Shown here one piece after another: positions 5,482 to 12,532 of a stretch of DNA of 12,828 nt. Under the pieces are notes generated by a model that was not told where the DNA came from, made no database searches, and worked only from the letters and a program-made list of their open reading frames with translations. Both the position numbers and the translations under genes were made by a program. The number at the start of each line of letters is the position of its first letter. Positions within the stretch are counted from its first letter, which is position 1. The DNA is from Acidobacteriota bacterium (GTDB taxonomy: Bacteria > Acidobacteriota > Terriglobia > UBA7540), in assembly GCA_021827245.1 (NCBI GenBank), contig JAKAWN010000179.1, forward strand, positions 1 through 12,828, in the 5' to 3' direction.

Positions 5482-5911
5482 AAACAACAAGTCAGGATCG
5501 GAAGCTGCCCCAAAGTGGCCGCCGGCGCAGAAGGGTTTCACTCTCCTCGAAATGATGGTGGTTCTTACCCTGATATTGATCCTTGCCGCGATCGCCGCTC
5601 CGAGCTATCGCGTGGCGATTATCAGAGCGCGTGAGGCTGTCCTGAAGGACGATCTGTTCACGATGCGAAAGCTCATCGACCAGTACACTCTGGATAAGGG
5701 GCAGCCACCGCAATCTCTTGATGACTTGGTGCAGGCGGGTTACTTGCGTGGGGGGCTGCCAGTAGATCCTTTTACGGGGTCCAATCAGACGTGGAAGGCG
5801 GACATCGAGGAAGTACCCATCAGCCCTGAACAGACCGTGGCCGGGGTGGTGGATGTTCACAGCGGTTCAGACGCGACGTCACTAGAGGGGACGCCTTACA
5901 GCAGTTGGTAG
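5456..5911 (+). CDS. gspG: Type II secretion/type IV pilus pseudopilin, GspG-like (second copy)
   Basis: This 151-residue prepilin has a hydrophilic leader of about 27 residues ending Q-K-G, then F-T-L-L-E. Cleavage is expected after Gly27, with Glu32 as mature Glu5. The hydrophobic helix spans about 28-50 and continues as an amphipathic helix. The globular domain has V-D-P-F-T-G-S-N-Q-T-W (103-113) and ends in G-T-P-Y-S-S-W, the same terminal pattern as its neighbour, so the two look like diverged tandem paralogues. The long reading (ATG 5456) overlaps the previous gene by 26 nt. An ATG at 5468 (four residues shorter) is equally acceptable, and neither has a strong ribosome-binding site. I cannot tell which copy is the major subunit. 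Confidence 0.92.
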   Translation: MESHMTSGRNNKSGSEAAPKWPPAQKGFTLLEMMVVLTLILILAAIAAPSYRVAIIRAREAVLKDDLFTMRKLIDQYTLDKGQPPQSLDDLVQAGYLRGGLPVDPFTGSNQTWKADIEEVPISPEQTVAGVVDVHSGSDATSLEGTPYSSW

Positions 5912-5913
5912 GT

Positions 5914-7119
5914 ATGGGTGAGTACGTTTGCAGGATCGGGACAGAAGCCGGCCAAGTTATCAACCAGACGCACGAAGCGTCGTCCGAGGGAGAACTTCGC
6001 GCTCGTCTGGCTTCGCAGGGCTATTACGTCTTTTCGGTCAGGCCCAGGTCCATCCTTTCAATGCGGATTGGCCCTCCCCGTCGTGGCAAAATCAAGGAAG
6101 ATGATCTGCTGATTTTCAATCAGCAGTTCATGACGCTTTCAAAGTCAGGCCTACCTCTGCAGAAATCGCTCGAAATGCTGGCCCGCCAGACCCGCGGCGA
6201 GGAACTCCGTTCTGCAGTGGAGGAGGTGAAGGAGAGAGTTCGCGGAGGAGCCTTGCTTTCTGAGGCGTTTGAGTCTGTCAAAAAGTTTCCGAAAATCTAT
6301 TGCGCTACAATTCGAGCTGGAGAACGCAGCGGTAGCCTGGACAAGGTCCTGGGCCAGTATGTCACCTACCAGAAAACCGCCCGCTCCTTCCGCAAGAAGT
6401 TCGTGTCTGCGTTGATCTACCCGGCGTTCCTGCTGGTCTTCCTGTGTGCCCTTATCGTTCTGATTGACACGTTTATCATCCCCAGGTTTTCGGCGCTATA
6501 TAATGAACTCAATGTTCCGATGCCCCCGCTTACGGTGTTTGTCATCAGCCTGGGCTTGAGTATTAAGCGGATGGGTGTTTTTGTCCTCCTCGGAATTATC
6601 CTTGCTTTTCTTGGCCTGCGATCAGCGGGCCGGTCGCAAGCGATGCGCCTGCAATGGGACCGGCTTAAATTTCGGCTTCCGATCGCAGGCAAGTTGCTAT
6701 TGAAGTTTTCTGTGGCGGAGTTTGTGCGAACGCTCTCGACGTTGCTTCAGGGCGGGCTTCCGATTGTCGCGGCGCTCCAAAACTCGGCAGAGTCTGTTTC
6801 GAGTCCTTTGTTGGCGAAGGGCCTGGAGCAGGCCCGCGTGGAAGTTATGGGTGGGCGGCCCTTGAGCGAGAGTTTGCGCATGACAGGTTTCTTCCCTCCA
6901 CTGGCTCTGGATATGATTGAAGTGGGGGAAACGACCGGAGCGCTCCCGAGCATGCTGGAGTCTGTTGCGGAGTTCTTTGAAGAAGATGTGAACATTGATC
7001 TATCAACGCTGGTGGCTATGGTTGACCCCATCATGATTGGCTCGATTGCCGTTGTGGTGGCTTTTGTTCTGGTGGCATTCTATCTGCCACTATTTTCACT
7101 GGCTGGGCAGGTACATTAA
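5914..7119 (+). CDS. gspF: Inner-membrane platform protein GspF/PilC
   Basis: This polytopic membrane protein couples the assembly ATPase to pseudopilin polymerisation. The ATG at 5914 gives 401 residues, the normal family length, and the typical beginning M-G-E-Y-V-C. An upstream in-frame TTG at 5905 would overlap the previous gene but adds nothing conserved. Two repeated T2SSF domains are visible. The first (about 67-170) contains I-R-A-G-E-R-S-G-S-L-D. The second (about 270-375) contains the matching I-E-V-G-E-T-T-G-A-L-P. Membrane segments lie at about 166-190, 215-236 and 373-396. The start follows the preceding stop by 2 nt, and the end overlaps the ATPase start by 1 nt (TAATG), so translation is probably coupled. 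Confidence 0.95.
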   Translation: MGEYVCRIGTEAGQVINQTHEASSEGELRARLASQGYYVFSVRPRSILSMRIGPPRRGKIKEDDLLIFNQQFMTLSKSGLPLQKSLEMLARQTRGEELRSAVEEVKERVRGGALLSEAFESVKKFPKIYCATIRAGERSGSLDKVLGQYVTYQKTARSFRKKFVSALIYPAFLLVFLCALIVLIDTFIIPRFSALYNELNVPMPPLTVFVISLGLSIKRMGVFVLLGIILAFLGLRSAGRSQAMRLQWDRLKFRLPIAGKLLLKFSVAEFVRTLSTLLQGGLPIVAALQNSAESVSSPLLAKGLEQARVEVMGGRPLSESLRMTGFFPPLALDMIEVGETTGALPSMLESVAEFFEEDVNIDLSTLVAMVDPIMIGSIAVVVAFVLVAFYLPLFSLAGQVH

Positions 7120-8741
7120 TGGCCGAAAATCTGCTTCCTGATATTGTCGATGATCCCGAGCGGGAAATTGAGGCGGCGCGCCGTTCCGCGCAGCGTTACC
7201 GCTTCGGGTTTGTCGACCTGCGCGAAGTTCGTTCCGATCCTGAGGTGCTGCGCTCCATTCCTCTTGACATGATGCTGGACTACCAGTTCCTGCCGCTGGA
7301 GGCCAACGGCTCGCAGCTTACGATTGCCGTGGGTGATCCTTCACATCTTAATCGCCTGGATGAACTGGCAATGAGGCTTGATCGCCAACTGATCATCAAG
7401 GTGGCCGCTCCGAGCCAGGTGAAAGAGTTTCTAAGCAAAACAGACCCTTCGCAGCGCGTGCTTGACGAGGCAACCGTCGAGTTCCGTCTGGACGTTATCC
7501 GCGAAGAAGAAAACGGCAACGAGGATCTTTCGCTTGAGCAACTGGTCGGAGAGCGCGGCGTCAGCCCTGTGATCCGGCTGGTAGATTCCATTATCTTTGC
7601 CGGGCTGGAGCGGCGTGCCAGTGATATCCACCTTGAAAGCCGCGACAACTCAATGGTCGTGAAGTACCGCATCGACGGCGTTCTCCAGCAGGCCATGAAC
7701 CCGCTTTCTTACGAACACCAGTCGAACGTGATCAGCCGAATCAAGGTCATGGCGGACCTGGACATCGCAGAGAGGCGCGTGCCGCAGGACGGCCGTTTCA
7801 GAGTGAGCTATCACGGGCGTCCCATCGATTTTCGCGTATCCATCATGCCTTCGATTCATGGCGAGGATGCTGTCCTGCGCATTCTTGACAAGGAATCATT
7901 GCACGAGAAATTCCGGCAGCTTCGGCTGGACGTACTCGGTTTTTCGGAACGCGAAATCAAACGGTTGCGCCGTTTCATCCGCGAGCCCTACGGCATGGTG
8001 CTGGTAACCGGGCCGACCGGCAGCGGCAAGACCACGACGCTCTATGCAGCGCTTTCGGAAATCAAGAGCGACGAAGACAAGATCATCACCATTGAAGATC
8101 CCGTGGAATATCAGATCCGTGGCATCACGCAGATTCCCGTCAATGAAAAGAAGGGTCTCACTTTTGCCCGCGGCCTTCGCTCGATTCTGCGGCACGATCC
8201 CGACAAGATCATGGTTGGCGAGATCCGGGATAACGAAACGGCGCAGATTGCCATCCAATCCGCCTTGACAGGCCATCTCGTCTTCACCACTGTACACGCC
8301 AACAATGTCGTTGATGTTCTGGGACGATTCCTGAACATGGGTGTCGAGCCTTACAACTTTGTTTCGGCGCTCAACTGTATTCTGGCGCAGCGGCTTCTTC
8401 GCATGATTTGTGATGAGTGCAAGAAGCCCGTGAGCATCCCCCGCCAGTTGTATGAGGAATCAGGTATCGACCCGGCAAAATGGCAAGACGTGGTTTTCTA
8501 CGAAGGCACCGGCTGCCAGCACTGTAGCCAGACAGGGTTTCGCGGCCGCACGGCCATCGGGGAACTGCTCGCGCTTTCGGACAGGATTCGCGAACTGATT
8601 CTTGACAAGCGGCCGTCGTCTGAAATCCGGCAAGCGGCCCGGGATGAAGGGATGCGAACTTTGCGGGAGGCTGCGCTGGAGAAGGTTCGCCAGGGAATCA
8701 CAACGCTGAAGGAAATCAATAAGGTCACATTTGTTGAATAA
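7119..8741 (+). CDS. gspE: Secretion/pilus assembly ATPase GspE/PilB
   Basis: This is the cytoplasmic hexameric ATPase that drives pseudopilus extension. The 540 residues begin with a T2SSE-N domain (about 27-105), a short acidic linker, then N2E and the RecA-like motor. Walker A is G-P-T-G-S-G-K-T (298-305), the Asp box I-I-T-I-E-D-P-V-E (322-330), Walker B I-M-V-G-E-I-R-D (364-371), and the His box T-G-H-L-V-F-T-T-V-H-A-N (384-395). The zinc-binding tetracysteine, Cys431/Cys434 and Cys466/Cys469, is complete, which marks an extension ATPase of the GspE/PilB type and not PilT. I do not see the R-L-G...L-x3-L-x2-Q pattern of c-di-GMP-binding MshEN domains at the N-terminus. It overlaps both neighbours and looks fully intact. 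Confidence 0.97.
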   Translation: MAENLLPDIVDDPEREIEAARRSAQRYRFGFVDLREVRSDPEVLRSIPLDMMLDYQFLPLEANGSQLTIAVGDPSHLNRLDELAMRLDRQLIIKVAAPSQVKEFLSKTDPSQRVLDEATVEFRLDVIREEENGNEDLSLEQLVGERGVSPVIRLVDSIIFAGLERRASDIHLESRDNSMVVKYRIDGVLQQAMNPLSYEHQSNVISRIKVMADLDIAERRVPQDGRFRVSYHGRPIDFRVSIMPSIHGEDAVLRILDKESLHEKFRQLRLDVLGFSEREIKRLRRFIREPYGMVLVTGPTGSGKTTTLYAALSEIKSDEDKIITIEDPVEYQIRGITQIPVNEKKGLTFARGLRSILRHDPDKIMVGEIRDNETAQIAIQSALTGHLVFTTVHANNVVDVLGRFLNMGVEPYNFVSALNCILAQRLLRMICDECKKPVSIPRQLYEESGIDPAKWQDVVFYEGTGCQHCSQTGFRGRTAIGELLALSDRIRELILDKRPSSEIRQAARDEGMRTLREAALEKVRQGITTLKEINKVTFVE

Positions 8742-9732
8742 ACTCGACTTTCGCCAGAAATTCTTAAGACGAAACGATTCCGCCGGGAAAGCTCGTCCGC
8801 TCAGGGTCGGGAAGCGGAGGTTTGCGCTGCCGCTGGGGCTGTTTGAGTTCCAGCCCGAGTATATTCTGGGCGTGCGGATTTCGAGGACGTTTCGCAAAGT
8901 GGCGCGCGTGGCTGTTGGCGACCTTGAGTCTGGTGTCATTTCTCCGGTACCTGGCCGTCCCAATATCCTGAAGCCGGAACAGGCGAGCCGGACGATTGCG
9001 GCCATGGCCAAAGTCCTGGGCAACAATCGAGGGCCTTTCGGTCTGTTGCTGCCTGACAGCGCGGTGCGAGTCTGCATTCTCAGCTTTGAGACTCTCCCTG
9101 CCGACCGCAAGGAGCAGGAATCGCTGGTTCGGTGGAAGATGAAAACCTTGCTGCCGTTCCCCATCGAAGAGGCGCGCGTAACTCTGGAGGCCGCTTCGAA
9201 AGAATCTGGCGGGATTGAAGTCTTTGCCGTGGCCGTGCGGAAATCCGTGGTCGCGGAATACGAATCGTTGCTGGACAATCTGAACGGCGATGTCAGGCTG
9301 GTGCTGCCCTCATCTGCCGCGCTCCTTCCTCTATTGAGCGAGGATCGTCCCGGGGGCGAGTTGCTGCTTCATGTCTCCCCCAGTACGCTGACGGCAATTG
9401 TCGTGAGCGGCCGGCAAATCAGAATGTGGCGAAATCAGCCGATGAACGGGAAATCCCCGGAAGAGCGGCTGGCCCTGGTCGCCGAGGAAGCGGCGCGCGC
9501 TCTGGCTGCCTCCCATGACAGCCTGGGGCTTGAAATCAGCAATGTCCGCCTCTGCGCGCGTCCGGCTGTGCCGGAAGATTGGGCCGCGGAGCTTGGCCGC
9601 ACCCTGTTGCGAGAGGTCGACAGCCTGGTCCTCGATCCGCAGGCGGTGGGCATCCGGCTCTCAGAGGAAGAAAGGGAGCTTCTTCGTGATTATGGCGCCA
9701 CAATCTCCGGGATTGTGGCCAATGCAGCGTAG
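8731..9732 (+). CDS. pilM: PilM/GspL-like actin-fold assembly protein with degenerate phosphate loops
   Basis: The protein has 333 residues and no membrane segment. Order and sequence match PilM: L-L-P-D-S-A-V-R (106-113), then L-V-R-W-K-M-K-T-L-L-P-F-P-I-E-E (132-147), as in the PilM/GspL cytoplasmic domain. It should recruit the ATPase on the cytoplasmic side and bind the N-terminus of the next protein. Where PilM has its first phosphate loop (D-I-G-x-x-x-x-K) this protein has L-G-V-R-I-S-R-T-F-R-K (46-56). Where the second should be (D-I-G-x-x-T-T) it has H-V-S-P-S-T-L-T (214-221), so ATP binding is doubtful. The start is TTG 8731 (or TTG 8734), inside the ATPase gene, with AAGG six nt upstream; no ATG lies near. 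It has an unusual basic N-terminus of about 30 residues. Confidence 0.82.
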   Translation: MLNKLDFRQKFLRRNDSAGKARPLRVGKRRFALPLGLFEFQPEYILGVRISRTFRKVARVAVGDLESGVISPVPGRPNILKPEQASRTIAAMAKVLGNNRGPFGLLLPDSAVRVCILSFETLPADRKEQESLVRWKMKTLLPFPIEEARVTLEAASKESGGIEVFAVAVRKSVVAEYESLLDNLNGDVRLVLPSSAALLPLLSEDRPGGELLLHVSPSTLTAIVVSGRQIRMWRNQPMNGKSPEERLALVAEEAARALAASHDSLGLEISNVRLCARPAVPEDWAAELGRTLLREVDSLVLDPQAVGIRLSEEERELLRDYGATISGIVANAA

Positions 9733-9738
9733 GACCGT

Positions 9739-10329
9739 ATGAAAGTCTACTTGAATCTTGCCGAACCTCGTGATCACCGCGAGCGCTACTCGATGCTCTG
9801 GACCATTCCAACGCTCATCGTATCGATCATTGTTCTGGTCTGGCTGGCGAGCACCGCGTACCAGGGGATGCGGCGCTCGCATCAGGTACAGCAGGCGCTG
9901 GCCCAGGTCAAAACCCGGGATGCGGCGTTGCGAGCCAGGGAAACTCAACTCCAGCGCCAGATTGAACGGCCCGAGTATAGACAAATGATGGCGGAGACTG
10001 AGTTCCTGAATAAACTGATCAGCCAGAAGCAGTTTTCTCTGACCGATCTCACCTTCGAGGTCAGTAAGCTGCTCCCCCCCGCCGCGCGGCTCAATGGTTT
10101 GGCCCTGGCTTCCTCGGCAGAGCCCAATCCGGAAGTGCAATTCGCCGTGAGGGCAAAAAACGAAGAGGCTATCGAAACTTTTCTCGGCAATCTGGAAGAG
10201 TCCAACGAATTCAGCGACATTGTCATCAAGAGCCAGGGATTCCAGGGGGGAAGTGGCAGCACGCCACAGGAAGTTGCGATGATCTGCACGGCGAAGTACG
10301 TGCCGCCGTCCTCGTCCGCGACGAATTGA
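9739..10329 (+). CDS. pilN: PilN-like inner-membrane assembly protein
   Basis: This is a 196-residue bitopic protein. It starts M-K-V-Y-L-N-L-A, resembling the conserved cytoplasmic I-N-L-L peptide by which PilN docks onto PilM. One membrane helix (19-40) is followed by a periplasmic coiled coil (about 43-98) and a ferredoxin-like domain (100-188) beginning F-S-L-T-D-L-T-F-E-V-S. Gene order M-N-O and this architecture support the call over GspL, which is a PilM-N fusion in classical T2SS. The start has AGGA five nt upstream and follows the previous stop by 6 nt. A run of seven Cs at 10074-10080 leaves the frame intact. Confidence 0.88.
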   Translation: MKVYLNLAEPRDHRERYSMLWTIPTLIVSIIVLVWLASTAYQGMRRSHQVQQALAQVKTRDAALRARETQLQRQIERPEYRQMMAETEFLNKLISQKQFSLTDLTFEVSKLLPPAARLNGLALASSAEPNPEVQFAVRAKNEEAIETFLGNLEESNEFSDIVIKSQGFQGGSGSTPQEVAMICTAKYVPPSSSATN

Positions 10330-10337
10330 TAGCAGGT

Positions 10338-10886
10338 ATGAAAAGGCAGCGCCGAAAGAAAATAATCCGGTTTTTTGAGGTCGCCGCAGCCGGGGCTGTT
10401 GTCTTGGATCTGGCTGTTTACTTCCTGGCGGTTCGTCCCATCAAGAGGGAGATCATCCAACACGAGAATTCCTATCACCAGGCCATGCTGCAGTTGCAGC
10501 AGAGGGAGCTTCAAGTGGCGCGCTATGAAAAGGTCGAGAAGGAACTCCCCGCGGCGGATGACAAACTTAAAAATTTTATCCATGAACACGTTCCGGCACG
10601 GCGGACGGTCTTTTCAGATGCGGCGCGGCTGGTCCGCGTGCTGACCCAGCAAAACGGCGTGAAACTGGTCAACGTAAGTTATAAACTGAGTTCTGAGGAG
10701 GGTGAACCCTTCGAGCAGTTGGGACTCGATATTACGGTGGAAGGTTCGTTCACAAATCTGCTGAAATTCGCACATTCCCTGGAAACGGCGGATGATCTTA
10801 TGCTGGTGAGGAATTTTTCATTTTCGGCAGGACAAGCTGGCTCGGTCAGTCTGCGGGTTGGCGGAATTCTTTACACCACGCCATGA
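10338..10886 (+). CDS. pilO: PilO-like inner-membrane assembly protein
   Basis: From the ATG at 10338 the product has 182 residues: a basic cytoplasmic tip (K-R-Q-R-R-K-K), one membrane helix (about 13-33), a periplasmic coiled coil (about 36-84) and a compact alpha/beta domain (90-182). PilO proteins share this plan and pair with PilN to form the periplasmic frame; GspM is the T2SS counterpart. An in-frame TTG at 10326 would overlap the pilN stop but lacks a ribosome-binding site. The ATG has only a close AGG. The end overlaps the next start (ATGA). Confidence 0.85.
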   Translation: MKRQRRKKIIRFFEVAAAGAVVLDLAVYFLAVRPIKREIIQHENSYHQAMLQLQQRELQVARYEKVEKELPAADDKLKNFIHEHVPARRTVFSDAARLVRVLTQQNGVKLVNVSYKLSSEEGEPFEQLGLDITVEGSFTNLLKFAHSLETADDLMLVRNFSFSAGQAGSVSLRVGGILYTTP

Positions 10887-11464
10887 ACGCACGCAAGCAT
10901 TTCGAGAAATGGGGAAAGATTGCACTTGCCGGAATTTGCATACTCCTGGTCTTCAGGCTGGTTTCGGAAATCGAAGGTAACTCCGCCCCTGCCGATGAAC
11001 CGGACCAGACGGTATCCCAGCCGCTCTCAAATTCTGTGCGGGCAACAAGAAAATTGTCTGAAAAAGGAAATGGTTCCGTGAAGCCTGATCCCAACTTCCA
11101 ATTGCAGGCTTTAGAGGAGTATGTGACCCGGCCGCTGCCTGACATTGCCCGTAATCCCTTCGATTTTGGCGCTCCGCCCATCACGCCTGCTCAACGCGCA
11201 GCACAGGCAGCCAGTGCCGCAGCCGCCGCTGCAAGTCTCGCCCAAGCTCCCAGCACAATTCCCCTTCGGGCGATCGGATTCTCTGAAAGGATCGGCATCG
11301 GGCCGGAAGCCTACTTGACGGATTCGGACCAGGTTTACGTTGTTCACGATGGCGACATCGTTTCGCATCGTTACAAGATCCTCAGTATTACATCCTCGAC
11401 TGTCAAGGTTGAGGACGGAGTTACAGGTGAAAAAGTTCAATTACCGATCCCACTGGTTCAATAG
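10883..11464 (+). CDS. GspC/PilP-like periplasmic connector (HR-domain protein)
   Basis: The 193-residue protein has an N-terminal membrane helix (about 11-29), a flexible Ser/Pro/Glu-rich linker, R-N-P-F at 90-93 as in many PilP/GspC proteins, and an Ala-rich stretch (105-121). It ends in a small beta domain (126-190) reading A-Y-L-T-D-S-D-Q-V-Y-V-V-H-D-G-D-I-V, the HR-domain pattern of GspC and PilP. This domain normally contacts the secretin N0/N1 region and the PilN-PilO frame. PilP is usually a lipoprotein; here Cys19 sits within the helix as L-A-G-I-C, which is not a lipobox, so the anchoring resembles GspC. Position after pilO matches pilP. The start is an ATGA overlap with pilO. Confidence 0.8.
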   Translation: MNARKHFEKWGKIALAGICILLVFRLVSEIEGNSAPADEPDQTVSQPLSNSVRATRKLSEKGNGSVKPDPNFQLQALEEYVTRPLPDIARNPFDFGAPPITPAQRAAQAASAAAAAASLAQAPSTIPLRAIGFSERIGIGPEAYLTDSDQVYVVHDGDIVSHRYKILSITSSTVKVEDGVTGEKVQLPIPLVQ

Positions 11465-12323
11465 CCCTCAGGAGGGCCGCTCGAAAGGCCCGTCGGCGGA
11501 AAAAGGCTACGTGTTGCTGATCATGATGATGATGGCAACCCTGCTGCTGATCTCCCTGACAGCCGCGGTGCCCAGCATTTATGTTGAAGGCCAGCGAGAA
11601 AAGGAAAAGGAATTGATCTTCCGCGGTGAACAGTACGCGCGCGCCATCGAACTCTTCCATATGCAGTTTCACCGCTATCCGACCTCGGTGAAAGAACTCC
11701 TTCATACGAACAATATGAGCTTCCTCCGGCAAGCCTACCGCGATCCGATGGCCAAGAATGGGGAATGGAGATTCATCCACGCCACGGCCACCGGGATCAT
11801 CCTTGATTCCAAGATTCTGGGCCCACCCGGCAGGCCGAAAGGCCTCCCGGGCGGTACAAACTCCCCTGGCCAGTCATCTTCAACCGGAGCGCAGGGAACA
11901 GGCTCGCAGACTGCGCAGAGCAATTCCCAGCAGAATGGGCCGGAAATGGGAAACTTTTCGCTCTTTGGCTCAGGGCCCGGCTCGCCACAAACTCAGCAGG
12001 GCAGCGGTTCGTCTACTTCTCTTTTTGGGAAAAACAAGCTCGTGGGAGCTTACATCGTTGGCGTCGCCAGCACGAGCCATCAGCATTCGATAGGCGTTTT
12101 CGACAACCGCACTGAATACGACGAATGGGAGTTTCTGGGCATTCCCGGCGCACCCGGCGCCCCTAACCTGGCCGGGACCAGCCTTGTTCCTGGTGCTGCC
12201 GCGCAGCCAGGACAGCCTTCCTTGGGTCCGGGATCTCAACCGAACTCCGGCGGAGGATTCCACCTGGGTCCCAGCCAGCCATCTCAGCCTGGCTCGATTT
12301 TTGGCGGTAATTCCAATCCCTGA
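11427..12323 (+). CDS. Atypical pseudopilin lacking Glu5, with low-complexity insertions
   Basis: I choose the GTG at 11427, with GGAG six nt upstream, inside the preceding gene (38-nt overlap). It gives 298 residues. A basic leader ends S-A-E-K-G (Gly27), followed by Y-V-L-L-I, a hydrophobic helix to about 50 and a Q-R-E-K-E-K-E-L spine, as in pseudopilins. Mature position 5 is Ile32 instead of Glu, a trait otherwise known for the minor pseudopilin GspK. The globular part shows Y-R-D-P-M-A-K-N-G-E-W (104-114) like the two GspG copies. It is interrupted by about 70 Gly/Ser/Gln/Pro-rich residues (132-201) before the remaining beta strands (204-238, with Y-D-E-W-E-F). A Pro/Gly-rich tail of about 60 residues ends it. 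It could be a tip protein or an exposed fibre component. It is the last gene of the operon. Confidence 0.82.
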   Translation: MKKFNYRSHWFNSPQEGRSKGPSAEKGYVLLIMMMMATLLLISLTAAVPSIYVEGQREKEKELIFRGEQYARAIELFHMQFHRYPTSVKELLHTNNMSFLRQAYRDPMAKNGEWRFIHATATGIILDSKILGPPGRPKGLPGGTNSPGQSSSTGAQGTGSQTAQSNSQQNGPEMGNFSLFGSGPGSPQTQQGSGSSTSLFGKNKLVGAYIVGVASTSHQHSIGVFDNRTEYDEWEFLGIPGAPGAPNLAGTSLVPGAAAQPGQPSLGPGSQPNSGGGFHLGPSQPSQPGSIFGGNSNP

Positions 12324-12356
12324 CCAGGGGCTCAAGGCCAGACCGATACTAAAACA

Positions 12357-12422
12357 GCGGGTCCGCACCCGCGAGGACTGTGCAGCCAGCCGAAAAGTTC
12401 TGTGAATGAGCTTCGTCGGCTG
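12357..12422 (+). terminator. Weak candidate terminator hairpins after the secretion operon
   Basis: GCGGGT/ACCCGC (12357-12362 with 12367-12372) forms a 6-bp stem with a 4-nt loop, 34 nt after the operon stop. CAGCCGA (12387-12393) can pair with TCGGCTG (12416-12422) across 22 nt. Neither is followed by a T-run, so intrinsic termination is uncertain. Confidence 0.3.
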
Positions 12423-12448
12423 CGCTGAGGGCATTGCGAAAACTCCCC

Positions 12449-12477
12449 TTGCGCATCACAGCGTAACTTTCTAAACT
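12449..12477 (+). promoter_or_regulatory. Weak candidate promoter for the Ig-like lipoprotein gene
   Basis: TTGCGC (12449-12454) and TAAACT (12472-12477) are 17 nt apart, a fair sigma-70-like spacing with imperfect hexamers. A TATATC at 12496-12501 is an alternative -10 without a good -35. Confidence 0.25.
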
Positions 12478-12532
12478 CGCAGTTAATCGAATTGCTATAT
12501 CTTGGCATGTAGGTCCAGGTCACAGACAGCTT

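Noticed and set aside
8460..9278. Minus-strand open frame (272 codons) opposite gspE and pilM
   Set aside because: It has Ser/Arg-rich shadow composition, no recognisable motif, and spans two real genes.
12240..12323. Collagen-like repeat in the tail of the last pseudopilin
   Set aside because: Gly-x-x periodicity holds for only about three triplets near residues 238-246, then breaks; it is low complexity, not collagen-like.
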